A stretch of DNA of 64,000 bases, from the NCBI RefSeq assembly GCF_900130125.1, contig NZ_FQXY01000010.1:1-64000 (forward strand). Direction: 5' to 3'. The notes below the pieces were generated by a model, which searched no databases, was not told where the DNA came from, and saw nothing but the letters and a program-made list of their open reading frames with translations. Positions 44,758 through 53,450 of this stretch are shown piece after piece. Both the position numbers and the translations under genes were made by a program. Origin of the DNA: Bacteroides congonensis. Its GTDB lineage: Bacteria; Bacteroidota; Bacteroidia; Bacteroidales; Bacteroidaceae. The stretch's first letter is position 1, and each line of letters starts with the position of its first letter.

Positions 44758-47700
44758 TTATAATTTAAATTTAATACCAAAACCGAAGCTACGAACACTC
44801 GGTTGCATAAAGTAGTCATTTCCTTGACCGTAGGTGCTGGTGGACGGCGTCAGTTCGGGGTCAAACGGCGCTTTGCAGTAGAGCATCCAAGGGTTGTTGG
44901 CGATAAACGACATGGTGACATCCCGCAAAACATTACCAAACCATTTATTGGGCATCGTGTAGCTCAAGGTCAGTTCTTGCAAACGGATGTTGGTAGCACT
45001 GTAAACATAGTAACCAGAAGTTTCATAACCGCCAGTACCAATCATCTGATAATAAGCCTTGGCATCCACCAAGCCTTGTCCTTTCAACAAAGCGCCACCA
45101 GCTTCGCGGGCTTCCGCCGAGCGCTTAGACACCCCGAAACGGTCGAGCAATGCTTCCGTAGAAGAAGTCACCACGCCGCCGAAGCGTCCGTTTATCTGGA
45201 AACCGAGTCCGAAACCTTTGTAGGTCAACAGATTGCTCCATCCCATATTGAAATCAGGAGAAGTCCTGCCCAAGTAGACTGGTTCGCCTCTTTCCATACC
45301 GAACGTTCCGTCACTCTTCACTTCGACGTAGCCAAGGTGGTCTTTCTTGAAGAAGGTATTGGCATAGATGTCGTGAATGCTTCCGCCTTCTTTCAAGATG
45401 ACGCGACCGTTATCTTTCAACACTTCGGGAATATTAATCGGTGCTTCCATTAAATTGGTATGGTAGTTTTCCACCATCTCTTTGATTTCGTTGATGTTGC
45501 GCGAGAAAGTCAGCGTAGAAGATATGCCCAATCCGCATTTGAACTGGTCGGAATAACCCAGCGATGCTTCCCATCCACGGTTTTCAACATCGCCTGCCTG
45601 CAAGTAGATTTTCTTGTATCCGGTATATCCGGGCAAATTTCCCAAGAACGTTTGGTTGTATGTATTTGAGTGATAATAGGTCACTTCGGCACTCAGTTTG
45701 TTCCAAAGTTTCAAGCTTAATCCAAATTCGTATGACTTCGTACGTTCGGCTTTGAAATCAGTGAACGGATAGATACCAGTAGGATTCAATGCACCACCGA
45801 CAATAGGAGTAGTCACCGTTCCCGGAGTCAATCCCGAACGGGAAACAGGAGCGCCGACTTCTGTATATGAACCACGAACTTTCAGATAAGAAATAAACTC
45901 AGGAAGTTTCGCCATCTCGGAAATAATACCCGACAGACCGATAGAAGGATAGAAGAACGATTCTTCATCGGTATTTACCAAACGGGAGTTCCAGTCGTTG
46001 CGCCCAGTCAATGTCAAGTAAAGCATGCTTCGCCAACCCAATTCAATATTAGCAAAAATAGCATGGTTGCGCACACGGCTATCACCACCGTCTTCCGAGA
46101 TACGCCCGTTAACGGGGTCGATATTAGACGCCGCAAATTTGTTGGGCACACCAAGAAGGGTTCCTTTATAGCCTCTTTCAAGCGCCCAATAGTTGGAATA
46201 GTTCCAACCTGCATTGGCAGCGATGCTGAAATCATTAATATGCTTGTTGAAATTCAACATGAAATCAGCATATTCTTGGCGGTCTTCATAGTTGCTGTAT
46301 CCGTAGTGCCCTTTCGTTCCTTCTGCAAACTTTTGGTCGGAAGATGCATAAATCTTGCGTTCGAAACGCACGTGTGTGTCGTCCATTCTGAAACGTGCCG
46401 CTGCATTCAGCCAGTCGGTAATCTTATAAGTCAACCCTACGTTGAACATATAACGACTTTTCTCGTTAGTAGCCACATTACGGTAAGCAGTCCAATATGG
46501 ATTCTGTGAAGCATATACCGGATCTGCCACAGGCCAGTATTGTACCGGAAGTTTACGGCTTTCGTCCATACGTTCGAAGGTTTTGATTTCTTCAAAATTT
46601 TCTCCTCGAGGGAACAAGTAAGCAGCCATCACAGGATTCCAATATTGTCCTTGCGACACCATGTTCTTATCTTTTTGCTTCACATACGATGCTCCCAAGT
46701 CGAGTTGCAATTTGTCGTTAAAAAAAGTCGCCGTATTGCGGAAAGTTAAGTTCAGACGTTCATATTTATTGTTCGGCACGATACCCTTCGAATTGGTTGA
46801 AGAGATGGAAGCAAAAGTCTGATTCGCTTTCGTACCAGTGGTCAATGTGACCGAGTTGATAAAATTGGTTCCGGTGTTAAAGAAATCCTTCTTGGGGTCG
46901 TAACTTGTGGGAATAAGCAACTTTTCACCCCAACTTTCGTACATTTCCTTCTTGTTACCATACGTATTCTGAAATTCCGGCGTCATGTATGCTTTGCTAA
47001 ATTCGGATGAAGAGGAGAACGAGAGTTGCATTTTCCCTTCTTTGCCTTTCTTGGTAGTAATCAGAATCACACCATTGGCAGCATTACTACCGTACAAAGC
47101 AGCCGCAGACGGTCCGCTCAATACGGAAAGACTTTCGATATCTTCGGGGTTGAAATCGGCAATACCTTCCGTTCCGGCCTTCCCTTCACCCATTATTCCG
47201 CTGTCCGTGTTTCCCATATTTGTATTAAACAAAGGAATACCATCTACTACATATAAGGCATTATTGTTACCTTCAATGGATTTAGCACCACGCATTACCA
47301 CGCGCGCAGCCCCACCCACACCAGTAGAACTCTTGTTGATAGTCACACCGGCAATCTTACCATTCAGCGAATTAACAAAGTTGGCATCTTTCACCGTAGT
47401 AAGGGCATCTCCTTTCACTTGTTGCACATTATAGGACAAAGCTTTTTCTGCACGTTTGATACCCAATGCAGTAACAACCACCTCATCTAGCACCTCCGTA
47501 TCCTGCTTCATGGTAATCGGATAAAAATCTTTTTTGGAAACAGTTACCATTTGAGTAGCATATCCTATATAAGATACTTTCAAAGTAGAGTTGTCTGAAG
47601 CTTTTATTGCAAAGTTTCCATCAAAATCGGTGATTGTACCGGTCGAATTGCCATCCACTGAGATATTAACTCCAATCAGTGGTTCACCGCTCTCATCAAC

Positions 47701-48087
47701 AACTTTTCCTTTGATATCCTTCATAGTTTGTGTTGCAACTGCAGGTTTCTTTTCAGTGATTATAATATAATTACCTTGAATTTGATAGGCGAAACCAGTT
47801 CCTTTCAAGATTATATCAAGTGCCGCCGGCACAGCAACATTTTGCAAATTAAGATTTGCTATTTCTTTTCCTTTCAATTCGGAGTCACTGTAGTTAATAG
47901 ACATTTTCGACTGTTTTTCCACAGTTTTCAAAGCATCAATCACAGTGATGTTCTTCTGCTGAATAGTAATTTTATTACCACTTTGAGCAAAAGCAAGGGT
48001 AGATGTTAGTAACAAAAGACTTAAAAAAGTGAGAAAGCCTCGCTTTTGAGCTATTTGTTCTGCTATTTTTTCGTAAATTTGTAGCAT
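44758..48087 (-). CDS. SusC/RagA TonB-dependent transporter with STN signalling domain
   Basis: 1109 residues. Signal peptide 1-34, STN (secretin/TonB N-terminal) domain about 45-112, carboxypeptidase-regulatory-like domain 125-197, TonB-box region 'DEVVVTALG' (201-209), plug about 215-330 and a 22-strand barrel ending in aromatic-hydrophobic 'FGFGIKFKL'. The STN domain is the part that talks to the FecR anti-sigma factor encoded just upstream, so the transporter probably both imports the glycan and signals its presence. The first gene of the transport group; a strong hairpin precedes it. Confidence 0.95.
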   Translation of the reverse strand: MLQIYEKIAEQIAQKRGFLTFLSLLLLTSTLAFAQSGNKITIQQKNITVIDALKTVEKQSKMSINYSDSELKGKEIANLNLQNVAVPAALDIILKGTGFAYQIQGNYIIITEKKPAVATQTMKDIKGKVVDESGEPLIGVNISVDGNSTGTITDFDGNFAIKASDNSTLKVSYIGYATQMVTVSKKDFYPITMKQDTEVLDEVVVTALGIKRAEKALSYNVQQVKGDALTTVKDANFVNSLNGKIAGVTINKSSTGVGGAARVVMRGAKSIEGNNNALYVVDGIPLFNTNMGNTDSGIMGEGKAGTEGIADFNPEDIESLSVLSGPSAAALYGSNAANGVILITTKKGKEGKMQLSFSSSSEFSKAYMTPEFQNTYGNKKEMYESWGEKLLIPTSYDPKKDFFNTGTNFINSVTLTTGTKANQTFASISSTNSKGIVPNNKYERLNLTFRNTATFFNDKLQLDLGASYVKQKDKNMVSQGQYWNPVMAAYLFPRGENFEEIKTFERMDESRKLPVQYWPVADPVYASQNPYWTAYRNVATNEKSRYMFNVGLTYKITDWLNAAARFRMDDTHVRFERKIYASSDQKFAEGTKGHYGYSNYEDRQEYADFMLNFNKHINDFSIAANAGWNYSNYWALERGYKGTLLGVPNKFAASNIDPVNGRISEDGGDSRVRNHAIFANIELGWRSMLYLTLTGRNDWNSRLVNTDEESFFYPSIGLSGIISEMAKLPEFISYLKVRGSYTEVGAPVSRSGLTPGTVTTPIVGGALNPTGIYPFTDFKAERTKSYEFGLSLKLWNKLSAEVTYYHSNTYNQTFLGNLPGYTGYKKIYLQAGDVENRGWEASLGYSDQFKCGLGISSTLTFSRNINEIKEMVENYHTNLMEAPINIPEVLKDNGRVILKEGGSIHDIYANTFFKKDHLGYVEVKSDGTFGMERGEPVYLGRTSPDFNMGWSNLLTYKGFGLGFQINGRFGGVVTSSTEALLDRFGVSKRSAEAREAGGALLKGQGLVDAKAYYQMIGTGGYETSGYYVYSATNIRLQELTLSYTMPNKWFGNVLRDVTMSFIANNPWMLYCKAPFDPELTPSTSTYGQGNDYFMQPSVRSFGFGIKFKL

Positions 48088-48173
48088 CTTTAGTATTAGT
48101 TAATTGGTTATTATTCTAGGATCATTCAGAATAGCGTCAATACACGCTAATATTAAGGAGAACTTGATTTCAC

Positions 48174-48203
48174 ATCCGGAAGGAACGGGCATTCCTTCCG
48201 GAT
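48174..48203. repeat. Perfect 12-bp hairpin between anti-sigma and susC
   Basis: ATCCGGAAGGAA (48174-48185) and TTCCTTCCGGAT (48192-48203) pair perfectly around a six-base loop. A T run follows on the plus strand only; on the minus strand, the operon direction, no T run follows. It could limit read-through from fecR or stabilise the susC message, or block antisense transcription. Confidence 0.7.
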
Positions 48204-48249
48204 ACTTTTTTACATAGTATTTCTAATTTAAATAGGTTTTACAACAGGT

Positions 48250-49233
48250 TTATTTTTTATTGGTTACATAGCATTTATTTCCTTTGATAACATAGTTTAC
48301 ATCCCCTACCACCTGTGATATAATCCCCATAATTTCTCCCAGACTTGCTTGATTCTGGAAACGGAAACTATAGGTATTCTTCTTCATACTATGAAGACTA
48401 TAAACAAAGGCGTAAGGGAATTTACGCTCCAAACTTGTGAAAATATCTTCCAGATGCATATTGCTAAAGACCAATTCTCCACGTTGCCATGCTGTCACAT
48501 CATCTATTTCCGGCAATCGCAGGTTATGTTCTTTTGTATGCTTGTTATATATCAATTGTTCATTAGGCTTTAGAATAACATTAGATATCAGGTTGTTGAA
48601 TTCTACTTTCACACTACCTTCCAGCAAAGTGGCGACCAATTCATTACTTTCCGGATAAGCATTTACATTAAATTCTGTCCCTAAGGCTGTGACTTGATAA
48701 TCGTTCGCTTTTACAATAAAAGGATGTTTCTTATCCGGTTTCACTTTAAAATTAGCTTCACCTATCAAATATACACTCCTCGTCTTTCCGCTGAACTGTT
48801 CCGGATATAATAAGGTACTTTTTGAATTCAGCATGACATGCGTGCCGTCAGGCAAGGTAAGTTCATGAATCTCTGCCGTTGGAATATAACACTCCACCAA
48901 ATCTTTTACAGGTCGTTCTTTTTCCAACATCAGATAAACAGAAACAGATGATACAGCCAGTAAAAGAATAGCCGCCGCTCTCCATACAAATAGCTGATAA
49001 TTCTTATGAGAAACAGGCTTTACTCCTATATTCTGTTGCATTTGGCGTATTGATTGTTGCATTCCATTGGGAACTCCCCGTTCCCCTGCCTGTTTCCAAA
49101 GCATACGGAGTGCTCCATTTTTTTCGTCAACATGCTCTTCGTCAGCCAGCCATCGTTGAACTTTCGTTCGCGTACCGGCCGAATAATCATTGTTTCCGAA
49201 TAATTCTACGAGTTGTTGAATATAGTTTTTCAT
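48250..49233 (-). CDS. FecR-type anti-sigma factor
   Basis: 327 residues: cytoplasmic N-terminus (1-80) that would bind the ECF sigma factor, one membrane segment (about 84-103), and a periplasmic FecR domain (about 125-215, 'LPDGTHVMLNSKSTLLYP', 'VTALGTEFNVNAY') followed by the DUF4974 domain ('NMHLEDIFTSLERKF'). It relays the state of the SusC STN domain to the sigma factor. Placed between sigma gene (57-base gap) and susC. Confidence 0.94.
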   Translation of the reverse strand: MKNYIQQLVELFGNNDYSAGTRTKVQRWLADEEHVDEKNGALRMLWKQAGERGVPNGMQQSIRQMQQNIGVKPVSHKNYQLFVWRAAAILLLAVSSVSVYLMLEKERPVKDLVECYIPTAEIHELTLPDGTHVMLNSKSTLLYPEQFSGKTRSVYLIGEANFKVKPDKKHPFIVKANDYQVTALGTEFNVNAYPESNELVATLLEGSVKVEFNNLISNVILKPNEQLIYNKHTKEHNLRLPEIDDVTAWQRGELVFSNMHLEDIFTSLERKFPYAFVYSLHSMKKNTYSFRFQNQASLGEIMGIISQVVGDVNYVIKGNKCYVTNKK

Positions 49234-49290
49234 AAACCTTTTTCTTTCTTTTTTGGGCTTTATATACTAAATACAACTACTCCGCACAGA

Positions 49291-49845
49291 CTACTTAAAA
49301 ATATTTGAGAAAAAAATAAATAAGACAAGTATCTTCTTTAATTCTATTAATGCCAGATAAACCTGATGCTCTATTGTACGGATCGAGACATCGAGTTTAT
49401 CAGCAATTTCCTTATGGCTTAGCCCCTTGAAACGGCTAAGTTTAAATATCAACCTTCGTCGCTTCGGCATTTTCTCCAGAGTTAGCTGAACAATCATCAG
49501 CATTTCCTTATAATATACGTTATTCAAAATCTCCTCTTTCTCAGTCAACTCATAAAGAAAAGTCCTTTCGACAACTTCATCCTGATATTCCTGCTCTATT
49601 TGTTGATGTTTGAAGATATTCAAAACAATATTCCTGGTCAGTATAAAAAGATAGTTATCCAAGTCCTTGTCAGTATCCAACCATATTTCAGGCTGCAACC
49701 AAAGTTTACAGAAAACATCTTGAGCCACATCTTCCGCCTCTGCTTCTGATTTAAGAAGCATCTGAGCAAAGTTTTTCACTTTAGGAAAGTTAGCTGTAAA
49801 AAACTTCTGAAATTTTAATTCGATCTGCCTATCGTCATTTTCCAT
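49291..49845 (-). CDS. ECF sigma factor (Bacteroidetes sigma-70 family)
   Basis: 184 residues with region 2 ('EAEAEDVAQDVFCKLWLQ', 'LDNYLFILTRNIVLNIFK') and region 4 ('MPKRRRLIFKLSRFKGLSHKEIADKLDVSIRTIEHQVYLAL'). It should direct transcription of the downstream susC operon on release by the FecR protein. The ATG at 49845 (MENDDRQ) is preferred; the frame could be extended to 49902, but the extra residues do not resemble the family. The hydrophobic Phe-rich C-terminus (VLFIFFSNIFK) is unusual. Confidence 0.92.
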   Translation of the reverse strand: MENDDRQIELKFQKFFTANFPKVKNFAQMLLKSEAEAEDVAQDVFCKLWLQPEIWLDTDKDLDNYLFILTRNIVLNIFKHQQIEQEYQDEVVERTFLYELTEKEEILNNVYYKEMLMIVQLTLEKMPKRRRLIFKLSRFKGLSHKEIADKLDVSIRTIEHQVYLALIELKKILVLFIFFSNIFK

Positions 49846-50061
49846 CTCTCTAGTATTTCCAGTGTTAACAATAAAATCAATTATCCCAATATAAAGGGGC
49901 AAAGAGTATTAGTATAATATCAGGTCATAATCTAAAAGCAAAATAAAAGATTAATAACACAATAAAAAAATAATAGAACTTTATTTTGATATGTTTTCCC
50001 AAGCACACCTAATATTGCACCTTATTATGAAAACAAATCAAACGTACATAGTACACCCATT

Positions 50062-50101
50062 AAAAAAAAAAGGCTCTATGAATCAATGATTCATAAAGCC
50101 T
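50062..50101 (-). terminator. Terminator of the tRNA operon
   Basis: Stem 50071-50085 with 50086-50101 (AGGCT...AGCCT) and a nine-base T run on the minus strand, 15 bases past the tRNA-Leu 3' end. Confidence 0.85.
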
Positions 50102-50115
50102 CTAAAGAATACTCG

Positions 50116-50199
50116 TACTCGAAGCGGGACTTGAACCCGCACAGCCGCAATGGCCAAAGGATTTTAAGTCCTTCGTGTCTACCATTCCACCATTCGAGC
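50116..50199 (-). tRNA. tRNA-Leu (anticodon TAA)
   Basis: 84 nt with a leucine-type long variable arm. Acceptor GCTCGAA pairs with TTCGAGT (one G-T pair), T-arm GCGGG-TTCAAGT-CCCGC, anticodon loop CTTAAAA giving TAA. CCA is not encoded. Confidence 0.95.
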
Positions 50200-50215
50200 A
50201 TCCTTTCAAAGAAAG

Positions 50216-50288
50216 AGCGGAAAACGAGACTCGAACTCGCGACCCTAACCTTGGCAAGGTTATGCTCTACCAACTGAGCTATTTCCGC
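50216..50288 (-). tRNA. tRNA-Gly (anticodon GCC)
   Basis: 73 nt. Acceptor GCGGAAA pairs with TTTCCGC, D-arm AGCTCAGTTGGTAGAGC, anticodon loop TTGCCAA giving GCC, T-arm GCGAG-TTCGAGT-CTCGT (one G-T closure). First gene of a two-tRNA unit, 16 bases before tRNA-Leu. Confidence 0.95.
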
Positions 50289-50304
50289 ATTTTTTCAACG
50301 GGTG

Positions 50305-50336
50305 CAAAGATAAGTAGTTTACTTGTTTCTGCCAAA
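50305..50336 (-). promoter_or_regulatory. Promoter of the tRNA-Gly/tRNA-Leu operon
   Basis: Minus strand: TTTG (50333-50336), 20-base spacer, TATCTTTG (50305-50312). This is the best -33/-7 pair in the window, 17 bases before tRNA-Gly. Confidence 0.8.
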
Positions 50337-50340
50337 TCTT

Positions 50341-50373
50341 TTCGAAGGAAAGTTTTAAAAACTATCCTTCGAA
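50341..50373 (-). terminator. Hairpin after argH
   Basis: TTCGAAGGAAAGTTTT pairs with AAAACTATCCTTCGAA with one mismatch and a single-base loop, 8 bases past the argH stop. It has no strong T run; it also overlaps the region upstream of the tRNA promoter. Confidence 0.5.
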
Positions 50374-50381
50374 AGTTTATT

Positions 50382-51722
50382 TTATCTTCCAAGCAACGTT
50401 TTTTCCGCCTTCTCCATTCCACAGAAGTTAAATCCATCAACGACTTGTTGCATCAGAGCGGAAATCTCCGCATTGCAAAGGTTGCCGATGCTTCCTTCAT
50501 GGGTGTGATGAACTTCTTTATCATGCGAGAACTTACCTGCTTCAATATCCAGACCTACCTTTTTATATGCATCACGGAAAGGCATGCCTTCACGCGCCAG
50601 ACGATTCACCTCTTCCACACTAAAAATAAGCAGATATTTATCATCATCGAGAATATGCTCATTTACTTTGATCTCATTCATGATGTAGGTTGTCATCTGC
50701 AAGCAGTCTTTCAGTTCTTGAAAAGCCGGCAGGAAAACTTCTTTGATAATCTGCAAATCACGGAAATAACCGGAAGGCAGATTATTGGCAATCATCATAA
50801 TTTGTTGAGGAAGTGATTGCAGTTTGTTGCACTTGGCACGTGTGAGTTCAAATACATCCGGATTCTTCTTATGAGGCATAATACTGGATCCCGTAGTACA
50901 ATCGTCCGGTAACTTCACAAAACCAAAGTTCTGACTATTGAACATACAGGCATCGAAAGCAAGTTTGGAAATTGTGCCGGCAATCGTAGCCAATGCAAAG
51001 GCAACATTGCGTTCCAGTTTTCCGCGTCCCATTTGCGCATACACTACATTGTAGTTCATAGAATCGAAGCCGAGTAACTCTGTCGTCATCGTACGGTTCA
51101 ACGGGAATGATGAACCATAGCCGGCAGCAGATCCCAACGGGTTGCGGTTGCACATTTTGAATGCAGCCTGCAAAAACAGCATATCATCTACCAAACTTTC
51201 GGCGTAGGCACCAAACCATAATCCGAAAGAAGAGGGCATGGCAATCTGCAAATGGGTATACCCCGGCATCAATACATTTTTATATCGCTCACTCTGACGA
51301 GCCAACACATGGAAGAGCTGTTCAACTGCTTCGGCTATTTCTTTAATTTGTGTACGAGTAAAAAGTTTCAAGTCCAGTAACACCTGATCATTCCGCGAAC
51401 GGCCGCTATGTATTTTCTTTCCTATATCTCCCAAACGACGGGTTAACATCAATTCCACTTGAGAATGTACATCTTCCACTCCGTCTTCTATCACAAATTC
51501 ACCCTTTTCAGCCGAAGCATAAATATTCTTCAATTCAGCCAGCAACTGTTCCAGTTCTTCCTTTGTCAACAAGCCAATGCTTTCGAGCATCGTAATGTGA
51601 GCCATAGAACCAAGCACATCGTGCTTAGCCAGATAAAGATCCATCTCGCGGTCACGACCAACCGTGAAACGTTCGATATCTTTATTCACCTGTACGGATT
51701 TCTCCCAAAGTTTCTGTGCCAT
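50382..51722 (-). CDS. argH: Argininosuccinate lyase
   Basis: Splits argininosuccinate into arginine and fumarate, the last step of arginine synthesis. 446 residues with the fumarase/aspartase-superfamily signature 'GSSIMPHKKNPD' (near residue 280; the Ser is catalytic) and 'HSGRSRNDQV' near 112, 'GYTHLQ' near 158. Cytoplasmic. Starts 23 bases after the SRPBCC gene, so the two may share a transcript with it although their functions differ. Confidence 0.96.
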   Translation of the reverse strand: MAQKLWEKSVQVNKDIERFTVGRDREMDLYLAKHDVLGSMAHITMLESIGLLTKEELEQLLAELKNIYASAEKGEFVIEDGVEDVHSQVELMLTRRLGDIGKKIHSGRSRNDQVLLDLKLFTRTQIKEIAEAVEQLFHVLARQSERYKNVLMPGYTHLQIAMPSSFGLWFGAYAESLVDDMLFLQAAFKMCNRNPLGSAAGYGSSFPLNRTMTTELLGFDSMNYNVVYAQMGRGKLERNVAFALATIAGTISKLAFDACMFNSQNFGFVKLPDDCTTGSSIMPHKKNPDVFELTRAKCNKLQSLPQQIMMIANNLPSGYFRDLQIIKEVFLPAFQELKDCLQMTTYIMNEIKVNEHILDDDKYLLIFSVEEVNRLAREGMPFRDAYKKVGLDIEAGKFSHDKEVHHTHEGSIGNLCNAEISALMQQVVDGFNFCGMEKAEKTLLGR

Positions 51723-51745
51723 AAGCTTCCTTAATAATGCAAGGT

Positions 51746-52156
51746 TTAATAATTAATAACCGCCAACATTTCAACCATCTTTTCCAGACCTTCCTGAAGC
51801 GGCTTCTGCACCATCGCTTTCATGAACGGATTAATATCCATTCCAATAGTTACCTTCACTTTACATTCTTCTTCTCCCGTTGCGACCAACTGAATCCACA
51901 TATTAAAAGGAATCGGAGAGTTAGTTGTTGCCAACTTTATACATTTAGATGGTTCACGTTCAACAATTTGCAGTGTCAGTTGCCCAATAGGTGAAACACT
52001 AAAGCTCAATGTATCCGAATCAAAACTCAAATCCTGCACCTTATCCTGCGGCAGACGATCTTTGATTGCTTCCAGATTACTCAAATCTGAAAGTTTACTA
52101 TATACGCGTTCCTGGCTATAAGGTATTACCTTAACACTGCTTTCAAAATTACTCAT
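51746..52156 (-). CDS. SRPBCC (START-like) family protein
   Basis: 136 residues, predicted single-domain helix-grip fold with a hydrophobic ligand cavity: N-terminal beta strand 'FESSVKVIPYSQERVYSKLSD', central beta sheet, and a long C-terminal helix ('MKAMVQKPLQEGLEKMVEML'). Members bind lipids or other hydrophobic ligands or act as unspecified chaperone-like proteins. No further functional clue; commonly found upstream of argH in Bacteroides as far as the arrangement suggests. Confidence 0.8.
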   Translation of the reverse strand: MSNFESSVKVIPYSQERVYSKLSDLSNLEAIKDRLPQDKVQDLSFDSDTLSFSVSPIGQLTLQIVEREPSKCIKLATTNSPIPFNMWIQLVATGEEECKVKVTIGMDINPFMKAMVQKPLQEGLEKMVEMLAVINY

Positions 52157-52177
52157 AATTTTCTTTTAGTATAAAAC

Positions 52178-52222
52178 AAAAAAAGAACAACCCGGCCAAT
52201 TCATGTCCGAATAGTTCTTTTT
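52178..52222 (-). terminator. Terminator after pyrE
   Basis: AAAAAGAAC (52180-52188) pairs with GTTCTTTTT (52214-52222), with an inner CCGG/CCGA pairing. The minus strand ends in a T run. Confidence 0.65.
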
Positions 52223-52250
52223 ACAAATATGTCTGATTAAAACAAAGTCC

Positions 52251-52889
52251 TTATTTTCCAGCATCCCAATGAGCGGGGTCTTTACGCCATTCGTTCAATG
52301 TCTGTATGTCTTCTTCTTCGATATAACCAGTGCGAAGAGCCACGTCAAGCACAGCTTCATAATTAGTCAATGTCACCAAAGTTACTTTGGCACTCTTGAA
52401 TGCCTCTTCAGCAACCGGGAATCCGTAAGTATAAGCCGCAACCATACCAATCACTTCGCAACCATCACGACGAATTGCCTCCACAGCCTTCAAACTACTA
52501 CCACCGGTAGAAATCAAATCTTCTACAACAACAACTTTCATACCCGGACGAAGCTCACCTTCAATCAGGTTTTCCAATCCATGGTCTTTCGGGGTAGAAC
52601 GAACATACACGAACGGTAAATTCAATGCATCAGCTACCAAAGCTCCCTGCGGGATAGCACCAGTCGCCACACCTGCAATCGCATCCACCTGTCCGAATCG
52701 TTCCAATATCAGACGTGTAATTTCAATCTTCACAAAATTACGAAGAGAAGGATAGGACAGAGTTTTACGGTTATCACAGTAAAAGGGGGATTTCCATCCA
52801 GAAGCCCATGTGAAAGGGTTAGCGGGTTGAAGCTTAATAGCCTTAATCTTCAACAGTTTCTCCGCAAATAGTCTCTCTAAGTTTTTCAT
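52251..52889 (-). CDS. pyrE: Orotate phosphoribosyltransferase
   Basis: Joins orotate and PRPP into OMP in pyrimidine synthesis. 212 residues with the PRPP-binding motif 'VVVVEDLISTGG' (119-130) and the flexible loop Lys region 'RSTPKDHG' (98-104). A -7 box lies 29 bases upstream and a terminator follows, then the SRPBCC gene. Confidence 0.95.
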   Translation of the reverse strand: MKNLERLFAEKLLKIKAIKLQPANPFTWASGWKSPFYCDNRKTLSYPSLRNFVKIEITRLILERFGQVDAIAGVATGAIPQGALVADALNLPFVYVRSTPKDHGLENLIEGELRPGMKVVVVEDLISTGGSSLKAVEAIRRDGCEVIGMVAAYTYGFPVAEEAFKSAKVTLVTLTNYEAVLDVALRTGYIEEEDIQTLNEWRKDPAHWDAGK

Positions 52890-52917
52890 AACTAAACTAA
52901 CTATTAATTATTTGCCG

Positions 52918-52925
52918 CAAAAGTA
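52918..52925 (-). promoter_or_regulatory. -7 box for pyrE
   Basis: Minus-strand TACTTTTG (TAnnTTTG), 29 bases before the ATG. Confidence 0.55.
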
Positions 52926-52967
52926 CAGAATTTGAACGAGAATAAAAAGAAGAATCCGTTTATTTTT

Positions 52968-53450
52968 TCAGTCAATCTGTTCCTCTTCATCGGGAATGTC
53001 AATACAACGCTTGATATCTTTCAGTTCAAATCCACGGCTCATGGCAAACCGCATCAGTTTTCCGTTCAATTCATACTCATCCTGTGCATGAATACTTTTC
53101 CGCTTGGAAGCCAGGAGATCACGCAGAATGGAAAGATATTCGTCATCATCAATCTCATTCAGATAACGCCATGCTATATCAGAAGGAATCCGCTTCATAT
53201 AAAGTCCCTGGGCTATTTTCATCTTCCCCCACTTGGAAAAACGGAACTTATCTTTCACGAAAGCCCTGCAGAAACGTTCATCATCAATAAACTTCTCCGC
53301 TTCCAGTCGGTCAAGAATACGCGCAATGGTATCATAGGCAATTCCCCAACGTTGTAACTTCTCATTTATTTCTGCCCGGCAATGCTCGGCAGTGGAGCAA
53401 TAAGAGGCTACTCGATTCAAAGCCTCTTCATCTGTTAATTGTGCACTCAT
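52968..53450 (-). CDS. recX: Regulatory protein RecX
   Basis: 160 residues of the RecX helical-repeat family, which inhibits RecA filaments. Characteristic three-helix repeats, e.g. 'ALNRVASYCSTAEHCRAEINEKLQRWG' and 'FCRAFVKDKFRFSKWGKMKIAQGLYMKRI'. Starts four bases before the end of prmC (ATGA), so translation is coupled to it. Not next to recA, as is usual in Bacteroides. Confidence 0.88.
   Translation of the reverse strand: MSAQLTDEEALNRVASYCSTAEHCRAEINEKLQRWGIAYDTIARILDRLEAEKFIDDERFCRAFVKDKFRFSKWGKMKIAQGLYMKRIPSDIAWRYLNEIDDDEYLSILRDLLASKRKSIHAQDEYELNGKLMRFAMSRGFELKDIKRCIDIPDEEEQID

Noticed and set aside
50091-50273. Small frames over the tRNA genes
   Set aside because: Both strands of the segment are explained by tRNA-Leu and tRNA-Gly.
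50116-50288. Integration site of a genomic island at the tRNA pair next to the glycan locus
   Set aside because: No integrase and no direct repeat of a tRNA 3' end was seen on the locus side.
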